Shown piece by piece: positions 35,292 to 43,068 of a stretch of 64,000 nucleotides of DNA. Made by a program: the position numbers and the translations under genes. Under the pieces are notes generated by a model that had not been told where the DNA came from, searched no databases, and saw nothing but the letters and a program-made list of their open reading frames with translations. The DNA is taken from positions 930,001 to 994,000 of the forward strand of contig NZ_JACONZ010000001.1 in the NCBI RefSeq assembly GCF_014287275.1, read 5' to 3'. Within the stretch, counting starts at the first letter, position 1. Each line of letters opens with the position of its first letter. The stretch is from Anaerofilum hominis. Lineage in GTDB: Bacteria > Bacillota > Clostridia > Oscillospirales > Ruminococcaceae.

Positions 35292-35787
35292 TCCATCGCC
35301 TCCGCCCGGGCCGGGCGCAGAGGCGTCCGGCCGCTTTCATTCCCTGCCGGGGAGGCCTGCGCCCATCCCCGGCCCTGTGTGGTCCCGTTCTCAGGATGCC
35401 CGTTTTTTTGCCATCGACGCATAAAAAAACCGGGCGCATAAAGATCCTGTTTTCGCAGAAAAATGCGGGGACGCGCCGCGCCCCTGCCGGCAAGCTGCAG
35501 CCGCCGGCCGGTCACGCCGCGTCCCGGGCAGCCGTCAGGCCCTTCAGCGGCAGACAGCCGGGGAAGCGGCCTTGCCCGCCGTCTTGTACCGCGCCCAGAG
35601 ACGGGGCATTCTGCCGGTTTTGCAGGCGTTTTTTGCCCCTGCGGCGGCCCCTTTGTCGCACAGCCGTTCCGTTTGGCTGCAGCGGAAGTTTCTGCGGGCC
35701 GTCTCTGCCGCCGGGCCCCGGTCCAAACAAAAGCGCCGCCCCGGCCGTCCGGGCGGCGCACAATAGATGGTGGATGAGGGGCGCGTG

Positions 35788-35954
35788 GTCTTCATCCATG
35801 CCGCCCTTGCGGGCGGCAACGTTCCACGGCATCCAGGTCGGGGTTGATCATCTTGTTTCAATCCCCGCTGCCCTTGCGGGCGGCGGCTCTCCCCTTTTTG
35901 CCGGCGCTGGACGCTGCGGCTGTTTCAATCCCTCTTCCGCCCGGCACAGCGGGC
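35788..35954. CRISPR. Possible degenerate two-spacer CRISPR-like array
   Basis: Three imperfect 33-nt copies start at 35788, 35855 and 35922, exactly 67 nt apart, leaving two 34-nt spacers (35821-35854, 35888-35921). On the minus strand the middle copy ends GGGGATTGAAAC, the classic CRISPR repeat end, and holds an inverted GCCGCCC...GGGC core. The copy at 35788 differs at about six positions in its first half and at the end, and the one at 35922 matches only in its last 11 nt and overlaps the stop of the gene at 35925-36071. No cas gene is in the window. It may be a decayed type I-C-like array or chance. Confidence 0.35.
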
Positions 35955-36071
35955 GGCGCAGGCCGCGCAGTCGCCGCAGCAGCCCCGCCCCCGGCGCCTG
36001 GTCCAGTGCCGCACTGCCAGCGCCGCAGCCAGCGCCAACAGGCCGATCAGGACAAAGTCGATCAGATGCAT
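35925..36071 (-). CDS. FeoB-associated Cys-rich membrane protein
   Basis: 48 residues with AAGGAG upstream of ATG 36069-36071. One membrane helix (LIDFVLIGLLALAAALAVRHW) is followed by a basic stretch and CCGDCAACAARC, five Cys in twelve residues. That layout is the small FeoB-associated Cys-rich protein found after feoB in Firmicutes, where it may help iron loading or gate the channel. It lies 22 nt after the feoB stop on the same strand. Confidence 0.85.
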   Translation of the reverse strand: MHLIDFVLIGLLALAAALAVRHWTRRRGRGCCGDCAACAARCAGRKRD

Positions 36072-36093
36072 AGCGTGCTCCTTCCCCGGGCGC

Positions 36094-38094
36094 TCAAAAG
36101 CCCAGCAGCCGCCCCACCTGGTAGACGGCGAACGCCGCCGCCCAGGCCACCCCGGTCTGGAAAAAGACGAGTCCCACGGCCGCCAGACGGGAATCCAGCT
36201 CCCGCCTGACCGCGCCGATGGCCGCCACACAGGGGGTGTAAAGCAGCGTGAAGATCAAAAAGGCAAAGGCGGCCAGCGGGGTAAAGATGCCCGCCAGCGC
36301 CGCGTTCAGGCTGCCGCCGCCCACCAGCACGGCAAAGGTGGAGACCACCGCCTCTTTCATGGTGAAGCCGGAGATCAGCGCCGTGGCGGCGCGCCAGTCG
36401 CCGAAGCCCAGGGGCGCAAAAACAGGGGCGATAAAGCGGCCCACCGCCGCCAGCATGGAATCGGCGCTGTCCGCCACGATGTTGAAGCGCACGTCAAAGG
36501 TCTGCAGCACCCAGATGACGATGGAGGCCACAAAGATGACCGTGAACGCCCGGGTGAGGAAATCTTTCACCTTGTCCCAGATCAGAAGCGCCACGCTTTT
36601 GGGGCTGGGCAGGCGGTAGTTGGGCAGCTCCATCACAAAAGGCACCGGGTTGCCCGCAAAGAGGGTGTCCTTGAAAAGCAGGCCTGCCAGCACCGCCAGC
36701 ACCATACCCACCACATACAGCAGGATCATCACCAGCGCCCCGTGCGCGGGAAAAAAGGCCGCCGTGAACAGCGCGTAGATGGGCAGCTTGGCGCTGCAGC
36801 TCATAAACGGGATCAGCAGGATGGTCATCTTGTGATCTCGCTCACTGGACAGCGTGCGGGTGGCCATGATGGCCGGCACGCTGCAGCCGAAACCGATCAG
36901 CATGGGCACAAAGCTGCGGCCGGACAGGCCGATCTTGCGCAGCAGGCTGTCCATGACAAAGGCCACGCGGGCCATATAGCCCGAATCTTCCAGGATGGAG
37001 AGGAAGAAAAACAGCACCACGATGATGGGCAGAAAGCTGAGCACTGAGCCCACCCCGGCAAAAACGCCGTCGATGATGAGGCTGCGCAGCACCGGGTTGG
37101 TGCCGAAGTCGATGAGCGCCTGTTCGGTCAGCGCGGTCAGCCCCTGCACCCCCGCGTCCAGCAGGTCGCTGAAAAAGGCCCCCACCACCCCAAAGGTGAG
37201 CCAGAACACCAGCGCCATGATGGCGATAAAAATGGGGATGGCAAAATACCTGTGGGTGAGCACCGCGTCGATGCGGATGCTGCGCAGATGCTCTTTGCTC
37301 TCCCCCTGTTTTGTCACCGTGTCGGCGCAGAGCTTTTCAATAAAGGTGTAGCGCATATCCGCCATGGCGGCCTCGCGGTCGGTGCCCACCTCGCCCTCCA
37401 TCTCGGCGACGGTGTGGCAGAGCATATCCACCTCGTTGTCGGACAGCTTCAGCCGCGCCAGCATCGGCTCGTCCCCCTCCACCAGCTTGGTGGCGGCAAA
37501 GCGGGGCGGCACGCCGATGGCTGCGGCGTGGTCCTCCACCATATGGGCGATGGAGTGGATGGCCCGGTGCACCGCCCCGGTGCAGAAGTCCAGCCGCGCG
37601 GGCAGCCGCCGCGCGCGCACGGTCTCCACAGCCACCTTTACCAGCTCGTCCACCCCCTCGTCTTTGGAGGCGGAGATCGGCAGGATGGGCACGCCCAGCT
37701 CCTGCGACAGCTTTTCAATATCGATGGCAGCGCCGTTGGCGCGCACCTCGTCCATCATGTTCAGGGCGATCACCATCGGCAGCCCCAGCTCGATGATCTG
37801 CATCGACAGGTACAGGTTGCGCTCGATGTTGGTGGCGTCCACGATGTTGATGACGCCGTCCGCCTTGCCGGACAGCAGATAGTCCCGGGTGACGATCTCC
37901 TCGCTGGTATAGGGAGACAGCGAGTAGATGCCGGGCAGGTCCACCACATACACGTCTTTCTCCTTGCGGACCGTGCCCTCTTTCTGCTCCACCGTCACGC
38001 CGGGGAAATTGCCCACGTGCTGGTTGGAGCCGGTGAGCTGGTTGAACAGCGTGGTCTTGCCGCAGTTCTGGTTTCCCGCCAGTGCAAAAATCAT
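36094..38094 (-). CDS. feoB: Ferrous iron transporter FeoB
   Basis: 666 residues from ATG 38092-38094 with AGGAAGAG upstream. The N-terminal G domain shows G1 AGNQNCGKTTLF, G2/G3 region GNFPGVTVEQ and DLPGIYSL, and G4 ALNMMDE. A helical spacer domain follows (about 170-260), then two Gate motifs in the membrane part: RSFVPMLIGFGCSVPAIM and MSCSAKLPIYALF, with their conserved Cys. FeoB imports Fe(II) across the cytoplasmic membrane under anaerobic conditions. It follows feoA by 165 nt and precedes the Cys-rich partner, so the three form an operon. Confidence 0.97.
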   Translation of the reverse strand: MIFALAGNQNCGKTTLFNQLTGSNQHVGNFPGVTVEQKEGTVRKEKDVYVVDLPGIYSLSPYTSEEIVTRDYLLSGKADGVINIVDATNIERNLYLSMQIIELGLPMVIALNMMDEVRANGAAIDIEKLSQELGVPILPISASKDEGVDELVKVAVETVRARRLPARLDFCTGAVHRAIHSIAHMVEDHAAAIGVPPRFAATKLVEGDEPMLARLKLSDNEVDMLCHTVAEMEGEVGTDREAAMADMRYTFIEKLCADTVTKQGESKEHLRSIRIDAVLTHRYFAIPIFIAIMALVFWLTFGVVGAFFSDLLDAGVQGLTALTEQALIDFGTNPVLRSLIIDGVFAGVGSVLSFLPIIVVLFFFLSILEDSGYMARVAFVMDSLLRKIGLSGRSFVPMLIGFGCSVPAIMATRTLSSERDHKMTILLIPFMSCSAKLPIYALFTAAFFPAHGALVMILLYVVGMVLAVLAGLLFKDTLFAGNPVPFVMELPNYRLPSPKSVALLIWDKVKDFLTRAFTVIFVASIVIWVLQTFDVRFNIVADSADSMLAAVGRFIAPVFAPLGFGDWRAATALISGFTMKEAVVSTFAVLVGGGSLNAALAGIFTPLAAFAFLIFTLLYTPCVAAIGAVRRELDSRLAAVGLVFFQTGVAWAAAFAVYQVGRLLGF

Positions 38095-38259
38095 AAGCTC
38101 TTCCTCACTTTCGCCGGGCCTGGATAAATTCCCCTCCCGCTGTGCGGCGGCCCCGCATCCCGCGGGCAGGGCGGCCGGGGGCACACCCCCGTTTTCCGGT
38201 CCCCGCACGGGGAGCTGCCCGGCTCTGTTTTATGGCGATCCCGCCCCACAGGGCGGCGT

Positions 38260-38484
38260 TCAGACGCGCTCCACCGCGATGCTGCGCGCATCCTCCAGCC
38301 GCAGCGTCAGCTCATAACCGCGCAGATGCAGCTCGATGGGGTCGCCCATGGGCGCCCGCTTGCGCACCATCACCCGGGTGCGCGGGGTCAGCCCCATGTC
38401 CAGCAGATGACGGCGCAAAGCGCCCTCGCCCCCCACCGCGGTGATGACGGCGCTCTCTCCGATGGCCAGCTCGTTCAGGGTCAT
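38260..38484 (-). CDS. feoA: Ferrous iron transport protein FeoA
   Basis: 74 residues, the usual length. An SH3-like fold: LNELAIGESAVITAVGGEGALRRHLLDMGLTPRTRVMV then GDPIELHLRGYELTLRLEDARSIAVE, given here in parts. The turn LLDMGLTPRTRV is the family mark. FeoA is a cytoplasmic partner needed by FeoB. GGGAGG before ATG 38482-38484 sets the start, and a short palindrome just upstream may be its iron-responsive operator. Confidence 0.95.
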   Translation of the reverse strand: MTLNELAIGESAVITAVGGEGALRRHLLDMGLTPRTRVMVRKRAPMGDPIELHLRGYELTLRLEDARSIAVERV

Positions 38485-38499
38485 GCCATCCTCCCATCC

Positions 38500-38515
38500 G
38501 TTAGCCTATGCTAAC
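38500..38515 (-). promoter_or_regulatory. Possible iron-regulator box at the feo promoter
   Basis: GTTAGC-CTAT-GCTAAC, a perfect 6-bp inverted repeat 15 nt ahead of feoA. It resembles the TTAG...CTAA core of DtxR/IdeR-type boxes. No such regulator is in the window. Confidence 0.45.
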
Positions 38516-38524
38516 AAGCAAAGC

Positions 38525-38556
38525 AAAAAATAGGCGCGGCGTTCCGCCGCACCTAT
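38525..38556 (-). terminator. Terminator after the TrkH gene
   Basis: ATAGGCGCGGC and its near complement around a short loop, followed on the minus strand by TTTTTT. It lies about 80 nt past the trkH stop and upstream of feoA. Confidence 0.75.
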
Positions 38557-38634
38557 ATGATAATACGCAATGCCGTTTACGTCAATAAAACCACCGGCAT
38601 TTTGTGAAATTTGTCAAATTGCAGACAGATGCGC

Positions 38635-40026
38635 TCAGCCGACCACGATCTTGGCCTCCGGCAGCACCTCCCGGCGCGACAGCTCGTCCGCCCGGGCGGC
38701 CAGGGTCATGCCCATCGAGATGGGGCCCACCCGGCCGATCAGCATGGTCAGGGCGGTGGCCGCCTTGCCCAGGGCGCTCAGCTGGCCGGTGACCCCCACC
38801 GACAGCCCCACGGTGCCAAAGGCGGAGGCCGCCTCATACAGGCAGTCCACCAGGTTGCCGTCGATCATGCCGCCGCGGCTGGGGGTGTTAAAGACCATGA
38901 CCAGTGTGGTGCAGATCACCACTCCCAGGCCCAGGGTGGTGATGGTCAGCGCGCGGTAGACGGTTTTCTTGTCGATGCGCCGCTCGCGCAGCACCGGATC
39001 CTCGCGGCCCCTCAGCACCGCCGCCACCGCCAGGATCACGATGGCGAAGGTGGTGATCTTGATGCCGCCGCCGGTGCCGCCGGGCGCCGCGCCGATGAAC
39101 ATCAGCACCGTGCAGGTGAGTTTGGAAATAGAGTGCATCCCCGCCTGATCGATGCTGTTAAAGCCCGCCGTGCGGCAGGTGACCGATTGAAACAGGCTGG
39201 AGAGGATCTTTTGCGGCGTCGTCATGCCGCCCATGGTGCCGGGGTTCTCCCACTCCATCGCACCGATGGCAAAGGCGCCGCCCACGATCAGGCAGGCGGT
39301 GATGATGAGCACCAGCTTTGAGTGCAGCGTCAGCTTTTTGCGCCGGTGAAAATTGAACAGATCCTGCCAGACGATAAAGCCCAGGCCGCCGCAGACGATC
39401 AGCAGCATGATGATGATCAGCACATACCAGCTGCCGGCAAACGGCACCAGGCTGCTGTAGGGGCCAAGGCTGCCGAACAGGTCGAAACCCGCGTTGCAGA
39501 AAGCCGAAATAGCGGTGAACACCGACATCCATGCCCCCCGCGCGCCGAAGCGGGGCACCAGGGCCCCCATCAGCAGGATGGCCCCGATCAGCTCGAACCC
39601 CAAGCTGGTGCGCATGACCACGTAGATCAGCTTTTTGGCGCCCGCGGCCTCGTCCAGGCTGATGGACTCGCTGGCCAGCTTCATGCTTTTGAAGCCGATC
39701 TTCTTGCGCAGCGCCAAATTGAAAAAGGTGGTCAGCGTGACCAGGCCCAGCCCGCCGATCTGGATCAGCAGCAGGATCACCGCCTGGCCGAACAGGGTGA
39801 ACTTGCTGAAGGTGTCGTAGACGATCAGGCCGGTCACGCAGGTGGCGGAGGTGGCGGTGAACAGGGCGTCGATCAGGGCAAGCTGCCCGTCCCGCGTGGC
39901 GATGGGCAGCATCAGCATCACAGTGCCGAACAGGATGACGGCGCAAAAGCTGGCCACGATGACCCGAGTGGGAGACAGATGGCCCGGCTTGCTCATGAAC
40001 GCCCGGCTGAACGTGTTGCTTTTCAA
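38635..40026 (-). CDS. TrkH/KtrB-family potassium uptake protein
   Basis: 463 residues from TTG 40024-40026, which has GAGG 7 nt upstream. The protein has eight or more membrane helices in four repeats, each with a filter-like loop: ATSATCVTGLIV, SAFCNAGFDLFGSL, SVTCRTAGFNS and SAFGTVGLSVG, the four glycines lining the K+ path. APGGTGGGIKITTF is the conserved loop of the family. The length and start (PTRVIVASFCAVILFGTVMLMLP) fit KtrB. It needs a cytoplasmic RCK partner (KtrA/TrkA), not in this window. Confidence 0.93.
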   Translation of the reverse strand: MKSNTFSRAFMSKPGHLSPTRVIVASFCAVILFGTVMLMLPIATRDGQLALIDALFTATSATCVTGLIVYDTFSKFTLFGQAVILLLIQIGGLGLVTLTTFFNLALRKKIGFKSMKLASESISLDEAAGAKKLIYVVMRTSLGFELIGAILLMGALVPRFGARGAWMSVFTAISAFCNAGFDLFGSLGPYSSLVPFAGSWYVLIIIMLLIVCGGLGFIVWQDLFNFHRRKKLTLHSKLVLIITACLIVGGAFAIGAMEWENPGTMGGMTTPQKILSSLFQSVTCRTAGFNSIDQAGMHSISKLTCTVLMFIGAAPGGTGGGIKITTFAIVILAVAAVLRGREDPVLRERRIDKKTVYRALTITTLGLGVVICTTLVMVFNTPSRGGMIDGNLVDCLYEAASAFGTVGLSVGVTGQLSALGKAATALTMLIGRVGPISMGMTLAARADELSRREVLPEAKIVVG

Positions 40027-40117
40027 CTCGATTCCTCAACTTTCAGGCAAAAGCCGCGCTGGCGCGCCGCCGTCTGCCGGTCATGATTTTATACATTCTT
40101 TATGGGCTACACCGGCC

Positions 40118-40146
40118 ATTATAACACCCTGTCCCAGCGCTTTCAA
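40118..40146 (-). promoter_or_regulatory. Promoter of the TrkH gene
   Basis: Minus-strand TTGAAA (40141-40146) and TATAAT (40118-40123), spacer 17. Confidence 0.75.
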
Positions 40147-40147
40147 C

Positions 40148-40176
40148 TTGATTTTTTCCGCGTTGTGCACTATAAT
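40148..40176 (+). promoter_or_regulatory. Promoter of tRNA-Arg
   Basis: TTGATT (40148-40153) and TATAAT (40171-40176), spacer 17, back to back with the TrkH promoter. It lies about 125 nt ahead of the tRNA; no other gene is between. Confidence 0.65.
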
Positions 40177-40301
40177 GAATCCTGCGCCCTGAAACCGCGC
40201 GCCGCACCGCTACCGGCAGCGACCGCAGCCCGGTGACCGCCGTCCGTGACAGGCCTGCCGCGCCCTGCCGCCCGCCGGGCGCATCCGTTGCCCCGATACC
40301 C

Positions 40302-40378
40302 GTTTCCGTAGCTCAGCTGGATAGAGCGACCGCCTCCTAAGCGGTAGGCCAGCGGTTCGAATCCGCTCGGGAACACCA
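40302..40378 (+). tRNA. tRNA-Arg (anticodon CCT), integration target
   Basis: 77 nt with encoded CCA. Acceptor GTTTCCG/CGGGAAC, anticodon stem ACCGC/GCGGT around CTCCTAA (anticodon CCT, codon AGG), and T arm AGCGG-TTCGAAT-CCGCT. The 3' half is repeated at 52041, marking it as the attachment site of the island that follows. Confidence 0.95.
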
Positions 40379-40424
40379 TAAAAAAGCCGCAGACCCGCAC
40401 AAATACCGGGTTTGCGGCTTTTTT
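40334..40424 (+). repeat. attL-side direct repeat of the island (3' half of tRNA-Arg and its terminator)
   Basis: 91 nt matching 52041-52131 with only two differences. It begins in the anticodon loop at CTCCTAAGCGG and runs through the tRNA end and the terminator hairpin. Confidence 0.88.
40379..40424 (+). terminator. Terminator of tRNA-Arg
   Basis: AAAAAAGCCGCA and CCCG pair with CGGG and TTTGCGGCTTTTTT around an 8-nt loop, directly after the CCA end. Confidence 0.9.
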
Positions 40425-40621
40425 GACGTGATTCGCTTTTGATTTTTACAGTAAAACCTGCAACAATTCCGTTGCAAACCCACGGCAATGCTGCCGAAAC
40501 AGAACTGTAAAACATCTCGTCCTGAATCCCATTTACTAATAAACATCATTAACAATATTAAAAACATTGCTTATATTTATCATGAAAACGGTGGAGTGAG
40601 AATAGCATCTAGGCATAAAAA

Positions 40622-40649
40622 GTGCCATAGGTTGGGGCCTATAGCGCAC
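40622..40649. repeat. CCATAGG hairpin, copy 1
   Basis: GTGCCATAGG and CCTATAGCGCAC around TTGGGG. It resembles hairpins at 49047 and 51609 and lies 42 nt ahead of the promoter of the ATPase-Fic gene. Nothing else is seen in 40425-40690. Confidence 0.55.
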
Positions 40650-40690
40650 GGAAATTACGGGCTTTTACCAAGTAAACTTAAATCAGTACA

Positions 40691-40719
40691 TTGCCGCTAC
40701 TAGAAAGCAATGATATAAT
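40691..40719 (+). promoter_or_regulatory. Promoter of the AAA-Fic/Doc gene
   Basis: TTGCCG (40691-40696) and TATAAT (40714-40719), spacer 17, followed by a 112-nt leader. Confidence 0.72.
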
Positions 40720-40831
40720 AACTCCAAATAAGAGTAGATTTAGTGAATTTTCCTTAATTATAAGGGCTTTCGATGTGATACCCAAATACTGCCGCATACA
40801 ATATGCGTCCCACAAACTTAAAATGAGGTAA

Positions 40832-42484
40832 ATGAGTATGGTTACAATTAAACGAATTCATATTAAGAATTTTAGATCAATAGTTGATGAAACTATTGAT
40901 CTAACTGATTTCAACTGTTTTGTGGGAAAAAATGATTCCGGAAAATCTAATGTTCTAAAAGCATTAAATCTTTTTTTCAATAGTAAAACTGATTTTAAGA
41001 CCGACTTGGATTTTCAAAGCGATTATTCTAAATTTGCAAAACGAGGAAAGAAGCAAGCCAAAGAAATCGTAATCTCCATAGACATTGTCATACCCAGATC
41101 TTACAAAGAACATGGGATAAAAACATGGAAAAAGGTTTGGCGTATTGATGGCCTTCATTCGGACAATTTAAAAACACTTTTTAGTGCTGGGTCAAAAGGG
41201 TATACATTACTTGATAGAGTACAGTATTTGTATATTCCCGCAGTAAAAAGTAATGAATATTTTAAGGATTTACTTTCGGAAGTATATACATCTATGACCA
41301 AAGCAGCCAATAGTGCCCTTAGAGATTTAAACGAAAAATACTCTTTACAACTCCAGACATTAACAAGTGATCTAAGCTATCAGATTCAGGAAATATTGGG
41401 ATTGCAGTCGTCTATCAGAATGCCTGACGATCTTAATACTTTATTTCGCGATCTTTCTTTCTCAACCAGTGATGATTTTGTAACGGGCATTGATTTAAGT
41501 CATCGCGGAGACGGAATTAAGGCACGTCACATTCCTTCAATATTACGCTTTATACAAAAAAATTCAGAAAAAAGTCGTCCCAAAAACTCTGTATCTGGCT
41601 CTTACATTTGGGGATTCGAGGAACCCGAAAATGGAGTAGAATATCTTTCATCTTTTGAAATGGCCCAAGAATTCTACTCATATATTAATGACTGCCAAAT
41701 TCTTTTAACCACACATTCTCCGGCTTTTTATGCGCAAAGCAAAAATCAAAATTCGACACGTTTTTTTGTAAGCAAAGATGACTTTGGGCAGTCAAAATAC
41801 ACTTCTGAAATTGGCGAAGAGTTATATGAAACTATGGGGCTTATGCAGCTAGTTGCCCCATTCATCCAAAGTGTAAAATCTGAATACATAGAACACCAAA
41901 ATGATATAAGCCATACACTTTTTAATCAAATACGTAAGGTTATGGCTATTATGCGCCGCACAGATAAAGAACTAAATGTCAATCAAGTCTTGAGTGTTAT
42001 AGAGCAATATACCGTTGCTCTAGATATGCTAGATGCTTACGATCATCAACGAATACAAAAGCCACTGGGAAGCGATGAGATCTATGTTTTATCCTACGAA
42101 GAATGCAGAGAACTAATTGACGAAATGAGGTTTTCTGCAGAAAGTGAACTCTTTGGCAACGAAAAAGACGACTCCTTTAAAGGTAGCATCGGAAATATAT
42201 ATCAATCATTTGGCGAAGTAGATGTATATCCATCAGCAGAGGAAAAGGCCGCTAATCTTTTGTATTTAATAACTAAAAATCATTCTTTTTCTGATGGAAA
42301 TAAACGCATTGCCGCGGCAATCTTTGTATATTTTCTTGAGAAAAACAATATGCTGTTTTATGAAGGGCAAAAAGTAATTGCTGATCATACTTTAGTTGCT
42401 ATTGTTGTTATGATTGCAGAGTCTCACCCAGAGGAAAAAGAAACTATGGTTAATTTGGTTATGAACTTCCTTGTGCACCAATAA
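40832..42484 (+). CDS. AAA ATPase with C-terminal Fic/Doc domain
   Basis: 550 residues, AT-rich compared with the host. The N-terminal part is an SMC/OLD-like ATPase: IKRIHIKNFRSIVDETIDL, Walker A GKNDSGKSN (32-40), Walker B GFEEPEN (261-267) and H-loop TTHSP (293-297). The nuclease (Toprim) domain of OLD proteins is absent. Instead the C-terminus (about 435-550) has GNIYQSFGEVDVYPSAEEKAA and HSFSDGNKR (484-492), which is the active-site motif HxFxDGNKR of Doc-type Fic proteins that transfer phosphate or AMP to target proteins. ATPase sensor plus Fic toxin suggests an abortive-infection protein. No antitoxin-like gene is next to it. It heads the island cargo and has its own promoter. Confidence 0.85.
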   Translation: MSMVTIKRIHIKNFRSIVDETIDLTDFNCFVGKNDSGKSNVLKALNLFFNSKTDFKTDLDFQSDYSKFAKRGKKQAKEIVISIDIVIPRSYKEHGIKTWKKVWRIDGLHSDNLKTLFSAGSKGYTLLDRVQYLYIPAVKSNEYFKDLLSEVYTSMTKAANSALRDLNEKYSLQLQTLTSDLSYQIQEILGLQSSIRMPDDLNTLFRDLSFSTSDDFVTGIDLSHRGDGIKARHIPSILRFIQKNSEKSRPKNSVSGSYIWGFEEPENGVEYLSSFEMAQEFYSYINDCQILLTTHSPAFYAQSKNQNSTRFFVSKDDFGQSKYTSEIGEELYETMGLMQLVAPFIQSVKSEYIEHQNDISHTLFNQIRKVMAIMRRTDKELNVNQVLSVIEQYTVALDMLDAYDHQRIQKPLGSDEIYVLSYEECRELIDEMRFSAESELFGNEKDDSFKGSIGNIYQSFGEVDVYPSAEEKAANLLYLITKNHSFSDGNKRIAAAIFVYFLEKNNMLFYEGQKVIADHTLVAIVVMIAESHPEEKETMVNLVMNFLVHQ

Positions 42485-42573
42485 GAGGTTACTTGTACAA
42501 CTTGTATCGTATTATTTCCTCTCAAACGTTTATATAATTCATGTAATTGTTATATGTAAGAATATAGAACAGG

Positions 42574-42612
42574 CATAAGGGCGTGGTATATAAAGAACAC
42601 CGCGCCCTTATG
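42574..42612 (+). terminator. Hairpin after the AAA-Fic/Doc gene
   Basis: CATAAGGGCG pairs with CGCCCTTATG, with GGT/ACC inside, 90 nt past the stop codon. No clear T-run follows. Apart from this and the MazG promoter, 42485-42714 is empty. Confidence 0.5.
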
Positions 42613-42644
42613 TGTTTATGGTTCACAATCAATTGTCTCGATCA

Positions 42645-42673
42645 TTGAAATGATTTTCTGCACATGCTATCAT
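42645..42673 (+). promoter_or_regulatory. Promoter of the MazG-helicase pair
   Basis: TTGAAA (42645-42650) and TATCAT (42668-42673), spacer 17, 40 nt ahead of the MazG-like start. Confidence 0.65.
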
Positions 42674-42714
42674 GATTCTATGACATCCCACTGATAGAAA
42701 TAGAGGTTTATGAT

Positions 42715-43068
42715 ATGACTGAGGAAACAATTAAAATGATTCTCGACTTCAGAGACCGTCGAAATTGGAAACAGTTTCACAATCCCAAGGATCTGGCACT
42801 TTCCATTTCTCTGGAGGCCGCAGAGCTTTTGGAGATCTTTCAATGGAGCGGTTCTGATTTGGAGTGTACAAATAAGCGTAATCAGATCGCAGAAGAACTC
42901 GCAGATGTGCTCAACTACTGTGTCCTGATGGCTGATCGGTGTGGTTTAGATTTGGACGAGATCGTGCAGAAAAAAGTTCAAATCAATGAGGAAAAGTACC
43001 CAGTGGATAAAGCATACGGGAGGAGAGGCAAGTATACAGAATATCAGAAAGGGAACGAGAAATGCTGA
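42715..43068 (+). CDS. MazG-like nucleotide pyrophosphohydrolase
   Basis: 117 residues. A four-helix all-alpha NTP pyrophosphatase with the metal-binding pattern EAAELLEIFQW (about 36-46) and EELADVLNYCV (about 61-71), and a C-terminal tail DEIVQKKVQINEEKYP. This RS21-C6/MazG-like type hydrolyses (d)NTPs to monophosphates. The last 7 nt overlap the start of the nuclease-helicase gene, so the two are translated as a pair. In mobile defence settings such enzymes may deplete or cleanse nucleotide pools during phage growth; that role here is inferred. Confidence 0.88.
   Translation: MTEETIKMILDFRDRRNWKQFHNPKDLALSISLEAAELLEIFQWSGSDLECTNKRNQIAEELADVLNYCVLMADRCGLDLDEIVQKKVQINEEKYPVDKAYGRRGKYTEYQKGNEKC

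Noticed and set aside
40488..40703. 71-codon frame ahead of the AAA-Fic gene as an antitoxin
   Set aside because: No ribosome binding site, it crosses a hairpin and the promoter, and shows no antitoxin-like features.
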